Assembly: GCA_038330085.1 (NCBI GenBank)
Contig: JBBQNP010000005.1
Span: 1-64,000, forward strand
Length of the DNA: 64,000 bases
Source: JAEUIA01 sp038330085
GTDB taxonomy: Bacteria; Planctomycetota; UBA1135; GCA-002686595
Reading direction: 5' to 3'
Positions within the stretch are counted from its first letter, which is position 1. Each line of letters opens with the position of its first letter. The notes below the pieces were generated by a model. The model was not told where the DNA came from, did not search any database, and saw only the letters and a program-made list of their open reading frames with translations. This document shows, piece after piece, positions 6,667 through 15,209 of this stretch. Made by a program: the position numbers and the translations under genes.

Positions 6667-9047
6667 TCGCCTTCTTCGCCGCGTTGCCCCTGCTCGCGTT
6701 CGGTCCCGCCCTGCAGGCGCCTGCCAAACCCAATCCCGCGCCGGCGCAAGCACCTGCCGGGGGGCAGACCCCTGCGGGTCAGACGCCCGCAGCGTCTACG
6801 TCCTCGGGCGCAAAGCTGCCGCACATTCAGGAGCAGGGTGACTTCTACATCCTCAACTTCGACGAGTCCGGCGGCGCCGAGTCGATGACGCTCGACCAGT
6901 TCGTGAAGCTCTGCCAGAACGTGACGACGGCGACGGGCCATCCGCTCAACTTCACGTACAGCGCGGAGACGTCGAGCCAGCTCGCGAAGACCACGCTGCG
7001 CATGTTCGGGAAGAAGACGATCCCCAAGGGGGACTTCTACCAGTTTTTCCAGATCATGATGATCATCAACGACTTCGTGTGCACGAAGGTCGGACCCGAC
7101 AACCTCGCCGTCATCTTGATCCAGTCGAACCAGCCAGGTGGCCGCGGACCGACGACGCCGAAGCAGAACCAGTACGTGATGGAGAGCGACCTCGATCGCT
7201 TCGCGGATCAGCCCGCGGTTCTGATCACGACGGTCGTCGACCTGCCCAACACGAACGTGCGCGACCTGTCGAACTCGATGCGGCAGATGTTCCAGGATCC
7301 GCAGAGCCAGCAGATCATTCCCGTCGGCCAGAGCAACAGCCTGATCATCACCGGCTACGGCAGCAACGTCGTGTCGATCGTGCGCATGCTCAAGTTCGTC
7401 GACGAGGCCTCGGGCCGTCATGTAGCCGACGTGCCGGAGTTCGAGGTGCTGCCGCTGGAGTTCGCTTCGGCCGACGAGATCTCCGACACGATCTCCGACC
7501 TGCTCGACGCGAGCCGCCGCGCTTCTCAGTCGCGCGCGACCGGTCAGGCGGCCGCCGTCGGCGCCACGGCGAACCTGCAGTCGAACCAGGCCGAGTCCAA
7601 GATCATGGTCGACCGCCGCACGAACTCGTTGCTCGTGATGGCGATGCCCGACGACATGCCGCGCATCAAGGAGCTCGTCGCACGGCTGGACGTCGACGTC
7701 GTGCAGGCCGAACGCACGTACCACATCTACAACCTCGACAACGTCGACGCGGAAGAGCTGCAGAAGACGCTCGATTCGTTCATCCGCGACGCGAGCCGTG
7801 TGACCCCGGGCTCGACCGGCGGCGGCGCGCGACCGGGCGGTCAACCGGGCGGCGCTTCCTCCTCCGCGTCCTCCAGCCAGAACAACCAGGTCGTCGTCGT
7901 CGCCGACAAGGCCACGAACTCGCTCCTGATCGCGGCCAATCGCTCGCGCTACGAGGAGATCCTCGAGCTCGTGCAACGCCTCGACCAGCGACAGGAACAG
8001 GTCCTGATCGAGACGGCGCTCGTCGAGCTCTCGAACCAGGAGTCGTTCAACTTGACGGTCGAGCTCGGCCTCGCCGACCTGATGACGAACGGCGACGGGA
8101 AGTTCGGCGTGTCGAACTTCGGCCTGGCGACGTACCAGGACACGAACAACGACGGCATCCCCGACATCAAGGTGCCTTCGATCAACTCGGGCGTCACGGC
8201 CGGCATTTTGTCGGGCGGCGACTTCTCGATGCCGTTGCTGCTCAACGCGCTGCAGACGCGGCGCGACACGAACGTGCTCAACGTGCCCAGCGTGCTCGTG
8301 AACAACAACAAGAGCGCGAAGGTCGTGACGAAGGACGAGCAGCCGACGACGACCATCACTGCTACCGGCGGTATCGGCGGCCAGACGCAGGAGAACTTCA
8401 AGGAGTACGTCGAGGCCGGCGTGACGATGGAGATCTCCCCCACGATCAGCGCGTCGCACTACCTGCGTCTCAACTGCTCGCTGGAGGTCTCGAACTTCCT
8501 GGGCAGCGTGACCGGCGCGATCCCGCCGCCGCGCACGACGCGCACGATCCAGACCACGATCAACGTGCCTGACGGCGACACGATGGTGATCGGCGGCATC
8601 ATCACCGACAACAAGGGCTCGAATCGCAACTCGGTGCCGTTCCTGGGCGACATCCCGATCCTCGGATACTTGTTCGGCAGCAACGGGACGTCGGCCAACA
8701 AGACGACGCTCTACTTCTTCGTGACGCCGCACATCATGCGCGACCGCGACTTCGCCGACCTGGCGGAGTACTCGTACCAGCGCAAGCTCGATGCCGCCGA
8801 CACGATCGGCGCCGACCGCATCCGCGTCATCGATCCGACGTTCGGACGCACGAATGCGGGCATCGACATGCGCGGGTTCGAAGTGCCGCTGTACCGCGGG
8901 CCGGCTCGCGGCGAAGTGCCGAGCGACGCCGTCGGACTCGATGCGGAGAAGGTCCACACCATGCTGAAGAAGGACCAACCGGCCGCGGGCGCGGGCGATA
9001 GCGGTACGCCGGCGGGTAGCAATCCGAAACCGAAGGACGAGAAGTAG
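6657..9047 (+). CDS. gspD: Type II secretion system secretin (GspD)
   Basis: 796 aa. A hydrophobic N-terminal segment (MLMIAFFAALPLLAFGPAL) acts as signal peptide although it lacks the usual Lys/Arg. A Pro/Ala/Gln-rich linker follows, then repeated N-domains (for example VVDLPNTNVRDLSNSM and IYNLDNVDAEELQKTLDSF), a Gly/Ser-rich linker near 385-405, and the C-terminal secretin domain with VPFLGDIPILGYLFG near residue 660 and YFFVTPHI. It forms the outer-membrane channel. Upstream in-frame sequence has no start codon back to a TAG at 6489, so 6657 (or the ATG at 6663) is the start. First gene of the gspD-E-F-G-H-I-J operon. Confidence 0.93.
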   Translation: MLMIAFFAALPLLAFGPALQAPAKPNPAPAQAPAGGQTPAGQTPAASTSSGAKLPHIQEQGDFYILNFDESGGAESMTLDQFVKLCQNVTTATGHPLNFTYSAETSSQLAKTTLRMFGKKTIPKGDFYQFFQIMMIINDFVCTKVGPDNLAVILIQSNQPGGRGPTTPKQNQYVMESDLDRFADQPAVLITTVVDLPNTNVRDLSNSMRQMFQDPQSQQIIPVGQSNSLIITGYGSNVVSIVRMLKFVDEASGRHVADVPEFEVLPLEFASADEISDTISDLLDASRRASQSRATGQAAAVGATANLQSNQAESKIMVDRRTNSLLVMAMPDDMPRIKELVARLDVDVVQAERTYHIYNLDNVDAEELQKTLDSFIRDASRVTPGSTGGGARPGGQPGGASSSASSSQNNQVVVVADKATNSLLIAANRSRYEEILELVQRLDQRQEQVLIETALVELSNQESFNLTVELGLADLMTNGDGKFGVSNFGLATYQDTNNDGIPDIKVPSINSGVTAGILSGGDFSMPLLLNALQTRRDTNVLNVPSVLVNNNKSAKVVTKDEQPTTTITATGGIGGQTQENFKEYVEAGVTMEISPTISASHYLRLNCSLEVSNFLGSVTGAIPPPRTTRTIQTTINVPDGDTMVIGGIITDNKGSNRNSVPFLGDIPILGYLFGSNGTSANKTTLYFFVTPHIMRDRDFADLAEYSYQRKLDAADTIGADRIRVIDPTFGRTNAGIDMRGFEVPLYRGPARGEVPSDAVGLDAEKVHTMLKKDQPAAGAGDSGTPAGSNPKPKDEK

Positions 9048-9052
9048 CGCCC

Positions 9053-10837
9053 GTGTCGAGCCAATCCCCGACTCACCCTTTTGCAAGCCATCCCGGCTCG
9101 ACGCATCCCCAGGGCGCCAACACGACAGCGGTCGGGAGCCTCGGCGAGATGCTCATCGACGCCGGCCTCACGCGGGACCGCCTCGAGGAATGCCGCCGCA
9201 TCGCCGGCACGACGGGCGAGTCGCTCGACCGCGTGATCTTGTCGAAGGATTATCTCGACGAGGTCACGCTGCTCTCGATCTACGCCAAGCATCTGGGTTT
9301 CGAGTTCAGGAAGTCGCTCGAGGGCACGCCGGTCCCGGCCGCGTTCGTGGCACGCGTGCCGGTGCACTTCGCGCGCAACTACAACCTCGTCGCGCTCGAG
9401 GACTCGGGCGACAACGTGTTCAAGGTCGCGACGTGCACCCCGCTGCAGCCGCACCCGATGGACGACCTCGCCGCGATGCTCGGCGCCGAGATCGATCCCG
9501 TGCTCGCGCCGCGCGTCGAGATCACGACGCTGCTCGGCCGCGCGTACCGGCACAAGGCCGACGGCGTCGACCAGGCGCTCGCGGACGTCAACGAAGACGG
9601 GAACATCGCCGGCCTCGCCGACCAGATCGAGGAAGGCGAGGACGTGCTCGACGTCGCCAACAAGGCGCCGATCATCAAGCTCGTCAACACGATCCTGTTC
9701 CAGGCGCTGAAGCTGCGCGCGTCGGACGTGCACTTCCAGAGCTACGCGGACCGCATGCAGGTGCGCTTCCGCATCGACGGCATCCTCTACGACATGGACA
9801 CGATCCCGCGCAAAGCGCAGGAAGCCATCGTCAGCCGCGTCAAGGTCATGGGCAAGATGGACATCGCCGAGCGCCGCCTGCCGCAGGACGGTCGCGCGAC
9901 GATCCGCATCGGCGACGGCGAGGTCGACGTGCGCATCAGCTCGATCCCGACGACGAACGGCGAGCGCATCGTCATGCGCTTGCTCGACAAGACGTCCAAG
10001 GTCTACACGCTCGACGAGATCGGGCTCGCGCCGCGCAACCTCGAAATGCTGCGCGAGTACCTGAACTACTCGCACGGCATCATCCTCGTCACGGGTCCGA
10101 CGGGCTCGGGCAAGACGACGACCTTGTACGCCGGCATGAGCGAGGTCGATACGACGCAGAAGAACGTCCTCACGATCGAGGACCCGGTCGAGTACTCGCT
10201 CCCCGGCGTCAGCCAGGTGCAGGTGAACGTCAAGAAGGGCCTGACGTTCGCACACGGACTGCGCTCGTTCTTGCGTCAGGACCCGGACGTGATGATGGTC
10301 GGTGAGATCCGCGACCTGGAGACGGCCGAGGTCGCGATCCGCGCGGCGCTCACGGGCCACTTGGTGTTCTCGACGGTGCACACGAACGACGCTCCGAGCA
10401 CGATCCAGCGCATGGTCGACCAGGGCGTCGAGCCGTATCTCGTGTCGAGCTCGCTCGTGCTCGTCATCGCGCAGCGCCTGGTTCGCACGATCTGCAAGCA
10501 CTGCCACAACTACACGCCGATCACGCCCGAGTGGGCCGCGAAGCTCAAGAAGGTCGGCCTGACCCCCGAGCAGATGGGCGGACAGGTCGCGTTCGGCAAG
10601 GGTTGCGACGAGTGCTTCAACTCCGGCTACTCCGGTCGGACCGCGATCTACGAGTTCATGCCCGTCGACGAGGCCTTGCGCACGCAGATCATGGAGAACG
10701 GCACGGCCGCGCAGATGAAGCGCGGTGCTGTGGAGCGCGGGATGATCACGCTGCGCGAGGACGGACGGCTCAAGATCCTGGCCGGCCAGACGACGCCGGA
10801 CGAAGTGCTGCGCGTGACGCAGCTCGACTTGGATTGA
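9053..10837 (+). CDS. gspE: Type II secretion ATPase (GspE)
   Basis: 594 aa. An N-terminal GspE_N-like domain begins at LGEMLIDAGLT. The ATPase core has Walker A GPTGSGKTTT near residue 348, an Asp/His-box-like segment, and Walker B-type VMMVGEIRD near 412. A four-Cys zinc module (CKHC near 481, CDEC near 518) marks the GspE/PilB class rather than PilT. It powers pseudopilus assembly from the cytoplasmic face. The start is GTG at 9053, only five bases after the secretin stop, with no obvious ribosome binding site; an internal ATG at 9148 is a weaker alternative because it would cut the N-terminal domain. Confidence 0.93.
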   Translation: MSSQSPTHPFASHPGSTHPQGANTTAVGSLGEMLIDAGLTRDRLEECRRIAGTTGESLDRVILSKDYLDEVTLLSIYAKHLGFEFRKSLEGTPVPAAFVARVPVHFARNYNLVALEDSGDNVFKVATCTPLQPHPMDDLAAMLGAEIDPVLAPRVEITTLLGRAYRHKADGVDQALADVNEDGNIAGLADQIEEGEDVLDVANKAPIIKLVNTILFQALKLRASDVHFQSYADRMQVRFRIDGILYDMDTIPRKAQEAIVSRVKVMGKMDIAERRLPQDGRATIRIGDGEVDVRISSIPTTNGERIVMRLLDKTSKVYTLDEIGLAPRNLEMLREYLNYSHGIILVTGPTGSGKTTTLYAGMSEVDTTQKNVLTIEDPVEYSLPGVSQVQVNVKKGLTFAHGLRSFLRQDPDVMMVGEIRDLETAEVAIRAALTGHLVFSTVHTNDAPSTIQRMVDQGVEPYLVSSSLVLVIAQRLVRTICKHCHNYTPITPEWAAKLKKVGLTPEQMGGQVAFGKGCDECFNSGYSGRTAIYEFMPVDEALRTQIMENGTAAQMKRGAVERGMITLREDGRLKILAGQTTPDEVLRVTQLDLD

Positions 10838-10974
10838 TTGCCGTGCGACGCGAGGAACTTGGGCTCGGCACTGCGCGCGACACTGCGCTCGCCTGCGATG
10901 CGCGAGGGATCCGTGCATCCATGAACCGTCCAGCATCGACGATCGCGCGTTTGGAGTCGACGGGACTTCGATAG

Positions 10975-12237
10975 ATGCCCATCTTCGAATACAAGGCCTA
11001 CGCCCAAGGCGGCGCGATCCAGAGCGGCGTGATCGACGCCGACACGTCGCGCGATGCGCGCGTGCGTCTGCGCAAGGAGAACCTGCTCGTCAGCGAAATC
11101 ACGGAGATGCGCGGCGGCCGGCGCGCGGTCCGGACGAAGAAGGGCGAGAAGGTCGGCGTCCTCGAGAAGATCCGGCGGAATCGCGCGGCGAGTGCCACGC
11201 CGAGCATGAGGAACCTCGAGATCCTCACCGCCGTCACGCGCCAAATGGGCACGCTGCTTTCGTCGGGCATTCCGCTGACCGAGACGCTGCGGGCGATGAT
11301 CGAACAGGCCGAGCAGCGCTCGACCGAGACGATGTTCCGCGAGATCCGGGAGCGCGTGAACCAGGGTGCTTCGCTCGCCGACGCCCTGGAGCAGCATCCG
11401 TCCATGTTCGGCGAGCTGTACGTGAACATGGTGCGCGCGGGCGAAGCGACGGGCAACGTCGACGTCGTGTTGAGCCGCCTCGCCGACTACCTGCAGGCGC
11501 AGCGCGCGCTGCGCCGCAAGATCGTTTCGGCCTTGACGTATCCCGTGATGATGATCGGCATCGGGATGATCGTCGTCAGCATCCTGATGACGGTCGTCGT
11601 GCCGAAGATCACGCAGATGCTGCTCGACCAGGGCCAGACGTTGCCGACGCCGACGCGCATCTTGATCTTCATCAGCGACCTGTTCAAGAACTGGTGGTGG
11701 GCCGCCGGCCTCTTGCTCGCGGGGATCTTCTTCCTCCTCGAGCGCGTCTACAAGACCGACAAAGGCCGCTTGTGGCTCGACTCGACCGTGCTCAAGCTGC
11801 CGGTCGTCGGCGACCTGATGCGCAAGCAGGCGGTCGCGCGCTTCACGCGCACGCTTTCGACGCTGCTGCAGAGCGGCGTCCCGGCCGTGAACAGCCTCGA
11901 GATCACGCGCAAGGTCGTGGGCAACCGCGTGCTCGCCGACGCCACCGAGCACATCCGTCAGCGCATCCTGGAAGGTACGGACATCGCCACCCCCCTCAAG
12001 CAGAGCGGCGCCTTCCCGGCCCTGGTAGGCTACATGGTGCAGGTGGGCGAGCAGTCGGGCGAGCTCGAGCAGATGCTCGACCGCGTGGCCATCGCCTACG
12101 ACGAGGAAATCGACATCGCCACGGAGCGGATGACGGCCGTGATCGAACCGATCATGATCATCTTTTTGGCAGTCGTCGTAGGGTACATCGTGGTCTCGAT
12201 CGTCCTACCCATCCTGCAGATCGGGCAAGTCAAGTGA
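10975..12237 (+). CDS. gspF: Type II secretion inner-membrane platform protein (GspF)
   Basis: 420 aa with two repeated T2SSF domains (about 75-200 and 280-400) and three membrane segments near 180-205, 238-260 and 388-412. It anchors the ATPase and pseudopilus in the inner membrane. It is separated from gspE by a 137-base gap that I cannot assign. The C-terminal stop at 12235-12237 overlaps a GTG that opens the gspG frame. Confidence 0.93.
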   Translation: MPIFEYKAYAQGGAIQSGVIDADTSRDARVRLRKENLLVSEITEMRGGRRAVRTKKGEKVGVLEKIRRNRAASATPSMRNLEILTAVTRQMGTLLSSGIPLTETLRAMIEQAEQRSTETMFREIRERVNQGASLADALEQHPSMFGELYVNMVRAGEATGNVDVVLSRLADYLQAQRALRRKIVSALTYPVMMIGIGMIVVSILMTVVVPKITQMLLDQGQTLPTPTRILIFISDLFKNWWWAAGLLLAGIFFLLERVYKTDKGRLWLDSTVLKLPVVGDLMRKQAVARFTRTLSTLLQSGVPAVNSLEITRKVVGNRVLADATEHIRQRILEGTDIATPLKQSGAFPALVGYMVQVGEQSGELEQMLDRVAIAYDEEIDIATERMTAVIEPIMIIFLAVVVGYIVVSIVLPILQIGQVK

Positions 12238-12761
12238 GCCAGTCCTGGCCGGAGTCCTCCGGCCGGACGAAGTCCCCTGGCCGGGCGGAGTGCCCTGGCC
12301 AGACGGAGCGTGCGAGGAACATGACCAGAACCATGAAGAGCCAATCCAAGTCGAGACGGGCCGGTTTCACGCTGGCCGAGATGATGGTGGTGATCGTGAT
12401 CATCGGCATCCTGGCCACGATCGTCGTGCCGAACGTCATGCAGAAGTTCTTCCAGAGCCAGCGCACCAAGGCCATGGCCGACATCACGAGCATTACCAGC
12501 GCGTTGCGTGAGTACGCGATGAACAACGCGGGCAAGTACCCCGACACCCTGCAAGTGCTCGTGGACCCGGACATGAACGGCTACCGCTACCTCAACCAGA
12601 AGACGATCCCCAAGGATCCCTGGAACGAGGAGTACGGCTACGAAGCGCCGAGCCCGGGCAACCCCGAGCCGCGCGTCTACTCGTTCGGCAAGGACAAGGC
12701 GATGGGTGGTGAAGGCGATGCCGCCGACATCGACAACGACACCATCATGGGGAACAAGTAG
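12234..12761 (+). CDS. gspG: Major pseudopilin (GspG)
   Basis: The prepilin motif RRAGFTLAEMM carries the Gly for peptidase cleavage, the Glu at +5 and a hydrophobic helix (VVIVIIGILATIVVPNV). A C-terminal region ends in a short Asp-rich tail (GDAADIDND), as in calcium-binding GspG. The conventional start is ATG 12321 (146 aa, MTRTMKSQSKSRRAG). A GTG at 12234 lies in the same frame with no stop between and forms a GTGA overlap with the gspF stop; it would add 29 residues that read through an 18-bp tandem repeat. I give the longer limits because of the coupling, but the shorter form is the more usual length. The product is the main subunit of the pseudopilus. Confidence 0.85.
   Translation: MSQSWPESSGRTKSPGRAECPGQTERARNMTRTMKSQSKSRRAGFTLAEMMVVIVIIGILATIVVPNVMQKFFQSQRTKAMADITSITSALREYAMNNAGKYPDTLQVLVDPDMNGYRYLNQKTIPKDPWNEEYGYEAPSPGNPEPRVYSFGKDKAMGGEGDAADIDNDTIMGNK
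12244..12309. repeat. 18-bp tandem repeat between gspF and gspG
   Basis: One partial unit (12244-12255) and three full units (12256-12273, 12274-12291, 12292-12309) of the type TCCCCTGGCCGGGCGGAG. In the gspG frame each unit is six codons, giving variants of TKSPGR. Its CCTGGC core also occurs in the next spacer. Confidence 0.75.
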
Positions 12762-12828
12762 CGGCGGCCGGGTCACGATGCAGACAGCAGCGTCCACGAA
12801 TCGAGGCACGCTCTGCTCACGGCGGATG

Positions 12829-12936
12829 GTGCCTGGCGCCGACATACCGCATTCCTGGCGGAGCGTGCCTGGCGCAGATGGCCGGTATTCCCGGCGAGCC
12901 GTGCCTGGCTCCACCCGCCCGCTCCGCTCCAAAGTG
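12829..12936. repeat. 36-bp tandem repeat between gspG and gspH
   Basis: GTGCCTGGC begins at 12829, 12865 and 12901, exactly 36 bases apart, with the intervening bases partly conserved (GCCGACATACC against GCAGATGGCCGG). In the gspH frame each unit is twelve codons starting VPG. The core also appears near 47481 in an unrelated intergenic space. Confidence 0.75.
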
Positions 12937-13584
12937 TTTCCCACCCCATCGATCCCAACCAAGCCAGCCGGACAAGCCGTTCAGCAGGCACTCTTCTCCA
13001 AACGCTCCGCGCTGTCACGCAGGGTTGAGGCCCGCAGGGTTCAGACCAGCCGACATCAAGCCGGCTTCAGCCTCGTCGAGATGATGGGCGTGATCCTCGT
13101 GATCGCGATCATCGCCACGATCGTGACGGTCAACTGGAGCGCGATCCTTCCGAAGGCCGAGCTCCACTCCGCCGTGCGCGAAATCTCTGCGACGCTGTCG
13201 GGCACGCGCTCGGAGGCGATCGCTCGCAACACGCAGTTCCAGATCCAGTACGACATCGACAATGGGCGCTACCGCGTCGTCACCCCCTTCCGCGTCGACG
13301 GCGGACTGGCCGTTGCAGACGAGGAACGCCGCGCGCTCGTGTGGCTCACGCTCCCGAAGAGCGTGCACTTCCAGTCGATCACGATCGACGGCAAGGAGTA
13401 CACGCGCGGGATCGCGTTCGTGCGCTTCGACCCGCTGGGCAGCGCGTCGGGTCACTCGATCGTGCTGAACCAGACGCCGTACGACAACCGCTACACGATC
13501 GAGGTCCAGGGGCTTCTCGGCACCATCGACTACTACGAGGGCGTGCACACGCGCCCGCCCGCCGAGGAGAACGACTTCAAGTGA
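12934..13584 (+). CDS. gspH: Minor pseudopilin (GspH-like)
   Basis: The prepilin motif QAGFSLVEMMGVILVIAII lies at about 13060-13115, followed by a GspH-type body (EISATLSGTRSEAIARN, then a beta-rich region). The start is uncertain. The frame is open back to 12706, and possible starts are ATG 12778, ATG 12826, GTG 12901 and GTG 12934. I chose 12934 as the one giving the shortest leader before the cleavage Gly, but none has a convincing ribosome binding site. If an earlier start is used, the leader would contain the 36-bp repeat as a 12-residue peptide repeat. It helps start or cap the pseudopilus. Confidence 0.8.
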   Translation: MFPTPSIPTKPAGQAVQQALFSKRSALSRRVEARRVQTSRHQAGFSLVEMMGVILVIAIIATIVTVNWSAILPKAELHSAVREISATLSGTRSEAIARNTQFQIQYDIDNGRYRVVTPFRVDGGLAVADEERRALVWLTLPKSVHFQSITIDGKEYTRGIAFVRFDPLGSASGHSIVLNQTPYDNRYTIEVQGLLGTIDYYEGVHTRPPAEENDFK

Positions 13585-13594
13585 GCGTGGTCAC

Positions 13595-14227
13595 ATGAGG
13601 ACGGGCACCCAGCGCTCGGCAGCGAAGCCTCGTGCGCAGCGCACGCGAGCCGGCTTCACACTCATGGAGGTCGCCGTGACGATCCTCATCGTCGGTATCG
13701 GGCTGATGTTCGTGCTGCAAGGGCTCAACACCGCCAAGCTCGCCGCAGCGCAGACGCGCAACGTGAAGCTCGCGCGCGACCTCGCGCTCCTGACGCTCGG
13801 ACGGATCGCATCGGGGCTCGACCAAGACGAGATCGAGAACGGGCTGAACGGCACGTACGCCGATGAGGGTTATCCGGAGTTCGCCTACGAGGTCGTCGTG
13901 GGCGACAAGTCGTTCCGCGAGCGCGATCCCAACGCGGCGCACGATTCCTGGGCGCCCACGCCGGATCAGGAGAAGAAGAAGACCGACGACGAGGATGTCC
14001 AGGAGCCCTTCGAGAAGGTCAAGATCCGCATCACCTTCCCCAAGTTCGCCGAGTACCAGAACGAACAGGTCTTCGAGAATTGGATCCCCTGGGCGCAGGT
14101 GTACGGCGACGCAGACACGAACTCGAAGTCGACGAAGGCGGCCAAGTCGACCACCAGCGGGAGCGGCACAGGGAGCACCACAGGGAGCAGCTCGACGGCA
14201 AGCACGGCAGGAGCGAAAAGCAAATGA
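13595..14227 (+). CDS. gspI: Minor pseudopilin (GspI-like)
   Basis: 210 aa. Prepilin motif RAGFTLMEVAVTILIVGIGL with Glu at +5, followed by LARDLALLTLGRIASGL. The position between gspH and gspJ and the conserved FTLMEV start fit GspI. The C-terminal 40 residues are a low-complexity Ser/Thr/Gly/Lys tail, longer than usual for GspI. The stop overlaps the gspJ start (ATGA), so the two are translationally coupled. Confidence 0.8.
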   Translation: MRTGTQRSAAKPRAQRTRAGFTLMEVAVTILIVGIGLMFVLQGLNTAKLAAAQTRNVKLARDLALLTLGRIASGLDQDEIENGLNGTYADEGYPEFAYEVVVGDKSFRERDPNAAHDSWAPTPDQEKKKTDDEDVQEPFEKVKIRITFPKFAEYQNEQVFENWIPWAQVYGDADTNSKSTKAAKSTTSGSGTGSTTGSSSTASTAGAKSK

Positions 14228-15180
14228 AGCAGCCTCATCGACAGCGCGCTCTGAGACGCGACGCTCGTGAAATCGCGACCGTGAAACGCGAGACGCGCGC
14301 AGGCTTCACGCTCGTCGAGGTGCTGCTCACACTTCTGATCATGAGCGGCATCATGGTCGCGCTGACGCAGATCCTCTCCGCCGCGCGCACGGCGCGCGAC
14401 ACGATCCACAACATCCAGGAGACGACGCTCGCGGGTCCGGCGATCTGCGACCTCATCGAGCGCGACCTGCGCGCGATCGTGACGTACGACCGCACGCGCC
14501 AGCTCCACCTGCGCGTGAAGAACCGCGTGCTGCTGGGCATGGACGCGGACAGCATCGACTTCGTCACGTCGACGGACAGCCTGGCGCCGGTCGAGCTGGA
14601 CAACCGCTTCGTGAAGGCGGACGTCAACGAGGTGGGCTACCGGCTGCGTCCCAACCCGACCGCTCCCGACCAATTCTGCGAGATCTACCGGCGCGAGGGA
14701 TTCGGCGTCGACGATGATCCGTACGAAGACGGCACGTTCATGTACTTGCACGATCGCGTGAAGGGCTTCGACGTGCAGTGCTTTGCGAAGGACGGGCGGG
14801 ACGAGCAGCCGATCGACTCGTGGGGCACGGACGACAAGCCCGAAAACATCGGCTTGCCTGCGCGCATCGAGATCTCGCTGACGCTGGAGCTCGCGCCGCG
14901 GCTCGTCAACGAACAGCTCTTGATCCTCCCGAACGACCGGCGCACGCTGACGTACAAGCGCGTGATCCGCTTCCCCGAAGTCTTGCGCGGCAAGGAAGAA
15001 TCGATCCCGGTGCCCAGGATCCCGACGGTTCCGCAGGCGAGCGCGCAGCAAACGGGCGCGGGCGGGAAGACGGGAACCTCGGGCGGCGGTGGGCACGGAC
15101 AGACGGGCGCCAATTCCACGAACAACAGCGGCACGCTGCCTTTGCAAGGTGGCAGCGCGGGCGGCGCCAAGCCGCATTAG
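14224..15180 (+). CDS. gspJ: Minor pseudopilin (GspJ-like)
   Basis: 318 aa. Prepilin motif RAGFTLVEVLLTLLIMSGIM near residue 26 and a large beta-rich periplasmic body (DLIERDLRAIVTYDR, LEISLTLELAPR), the size expected for GspJ. The last 50 residues are Gly/Ser/Thr/Asn-rich low complexity, like the tail of the adjacent GspI. It starts in a four-base ATGA overlap with gspI. It is the last gene of the operon; no gspK, gspL, gspM, gspC or prepilin peptidase follows before the convergent serS. Confidence 0.8.
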   Translation: MKQPHRQRALRRDAREIATVKRETRAGFTLVEVLLTLLIMSGIMVALTQILSAARTARDTIHNIQETTLAGPAICDLIERDLRAIVTYDRTRQLHLRVKNRVLLGMDADSIDFVTSTDSLAPVELDNRFVKADVNEVGYRLRPNPTAPDQFCEIYRREGFGVDDDPYEDGTFMYLHDRVKGFDVQCFAKDGRDEQPIDSWGTDDKPENIGLPARIEISLTLELAPRLVNEQLLILPNDRRTLTYKRVIRFPEVLRGKEESIPVPRIPTVPQASAQQTGAGGKTGTSGGGGHGQTGANSTNNSGTLPLQGGSAGGAKPH

Positions 15181-15209
15181 TCCGCAAGCACCGCCGCGCC
15201 GTATTTTTG

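Noticed and set aside
6540..9086. 848-codon open frame on the minus strand opposite gspD
   Set aside because: It mirrors gspD codons; the product is Arg/His/Val-rich without domains. Long antisense frames are expected at this GC content.
10838..10974. Small gene between gspE and gspF
   Set aside because: An ATG exists but there is no ribosome binding site and no conserved motif; only a degenerate CACTGCGC repeat is visible.
12829..12936. CRISPR array, because of the exact 36-base spacing
   Set aside because: Only about nine bases are identical in each unit, there are three units, no cas genes, and the region stays open in a coding frame.
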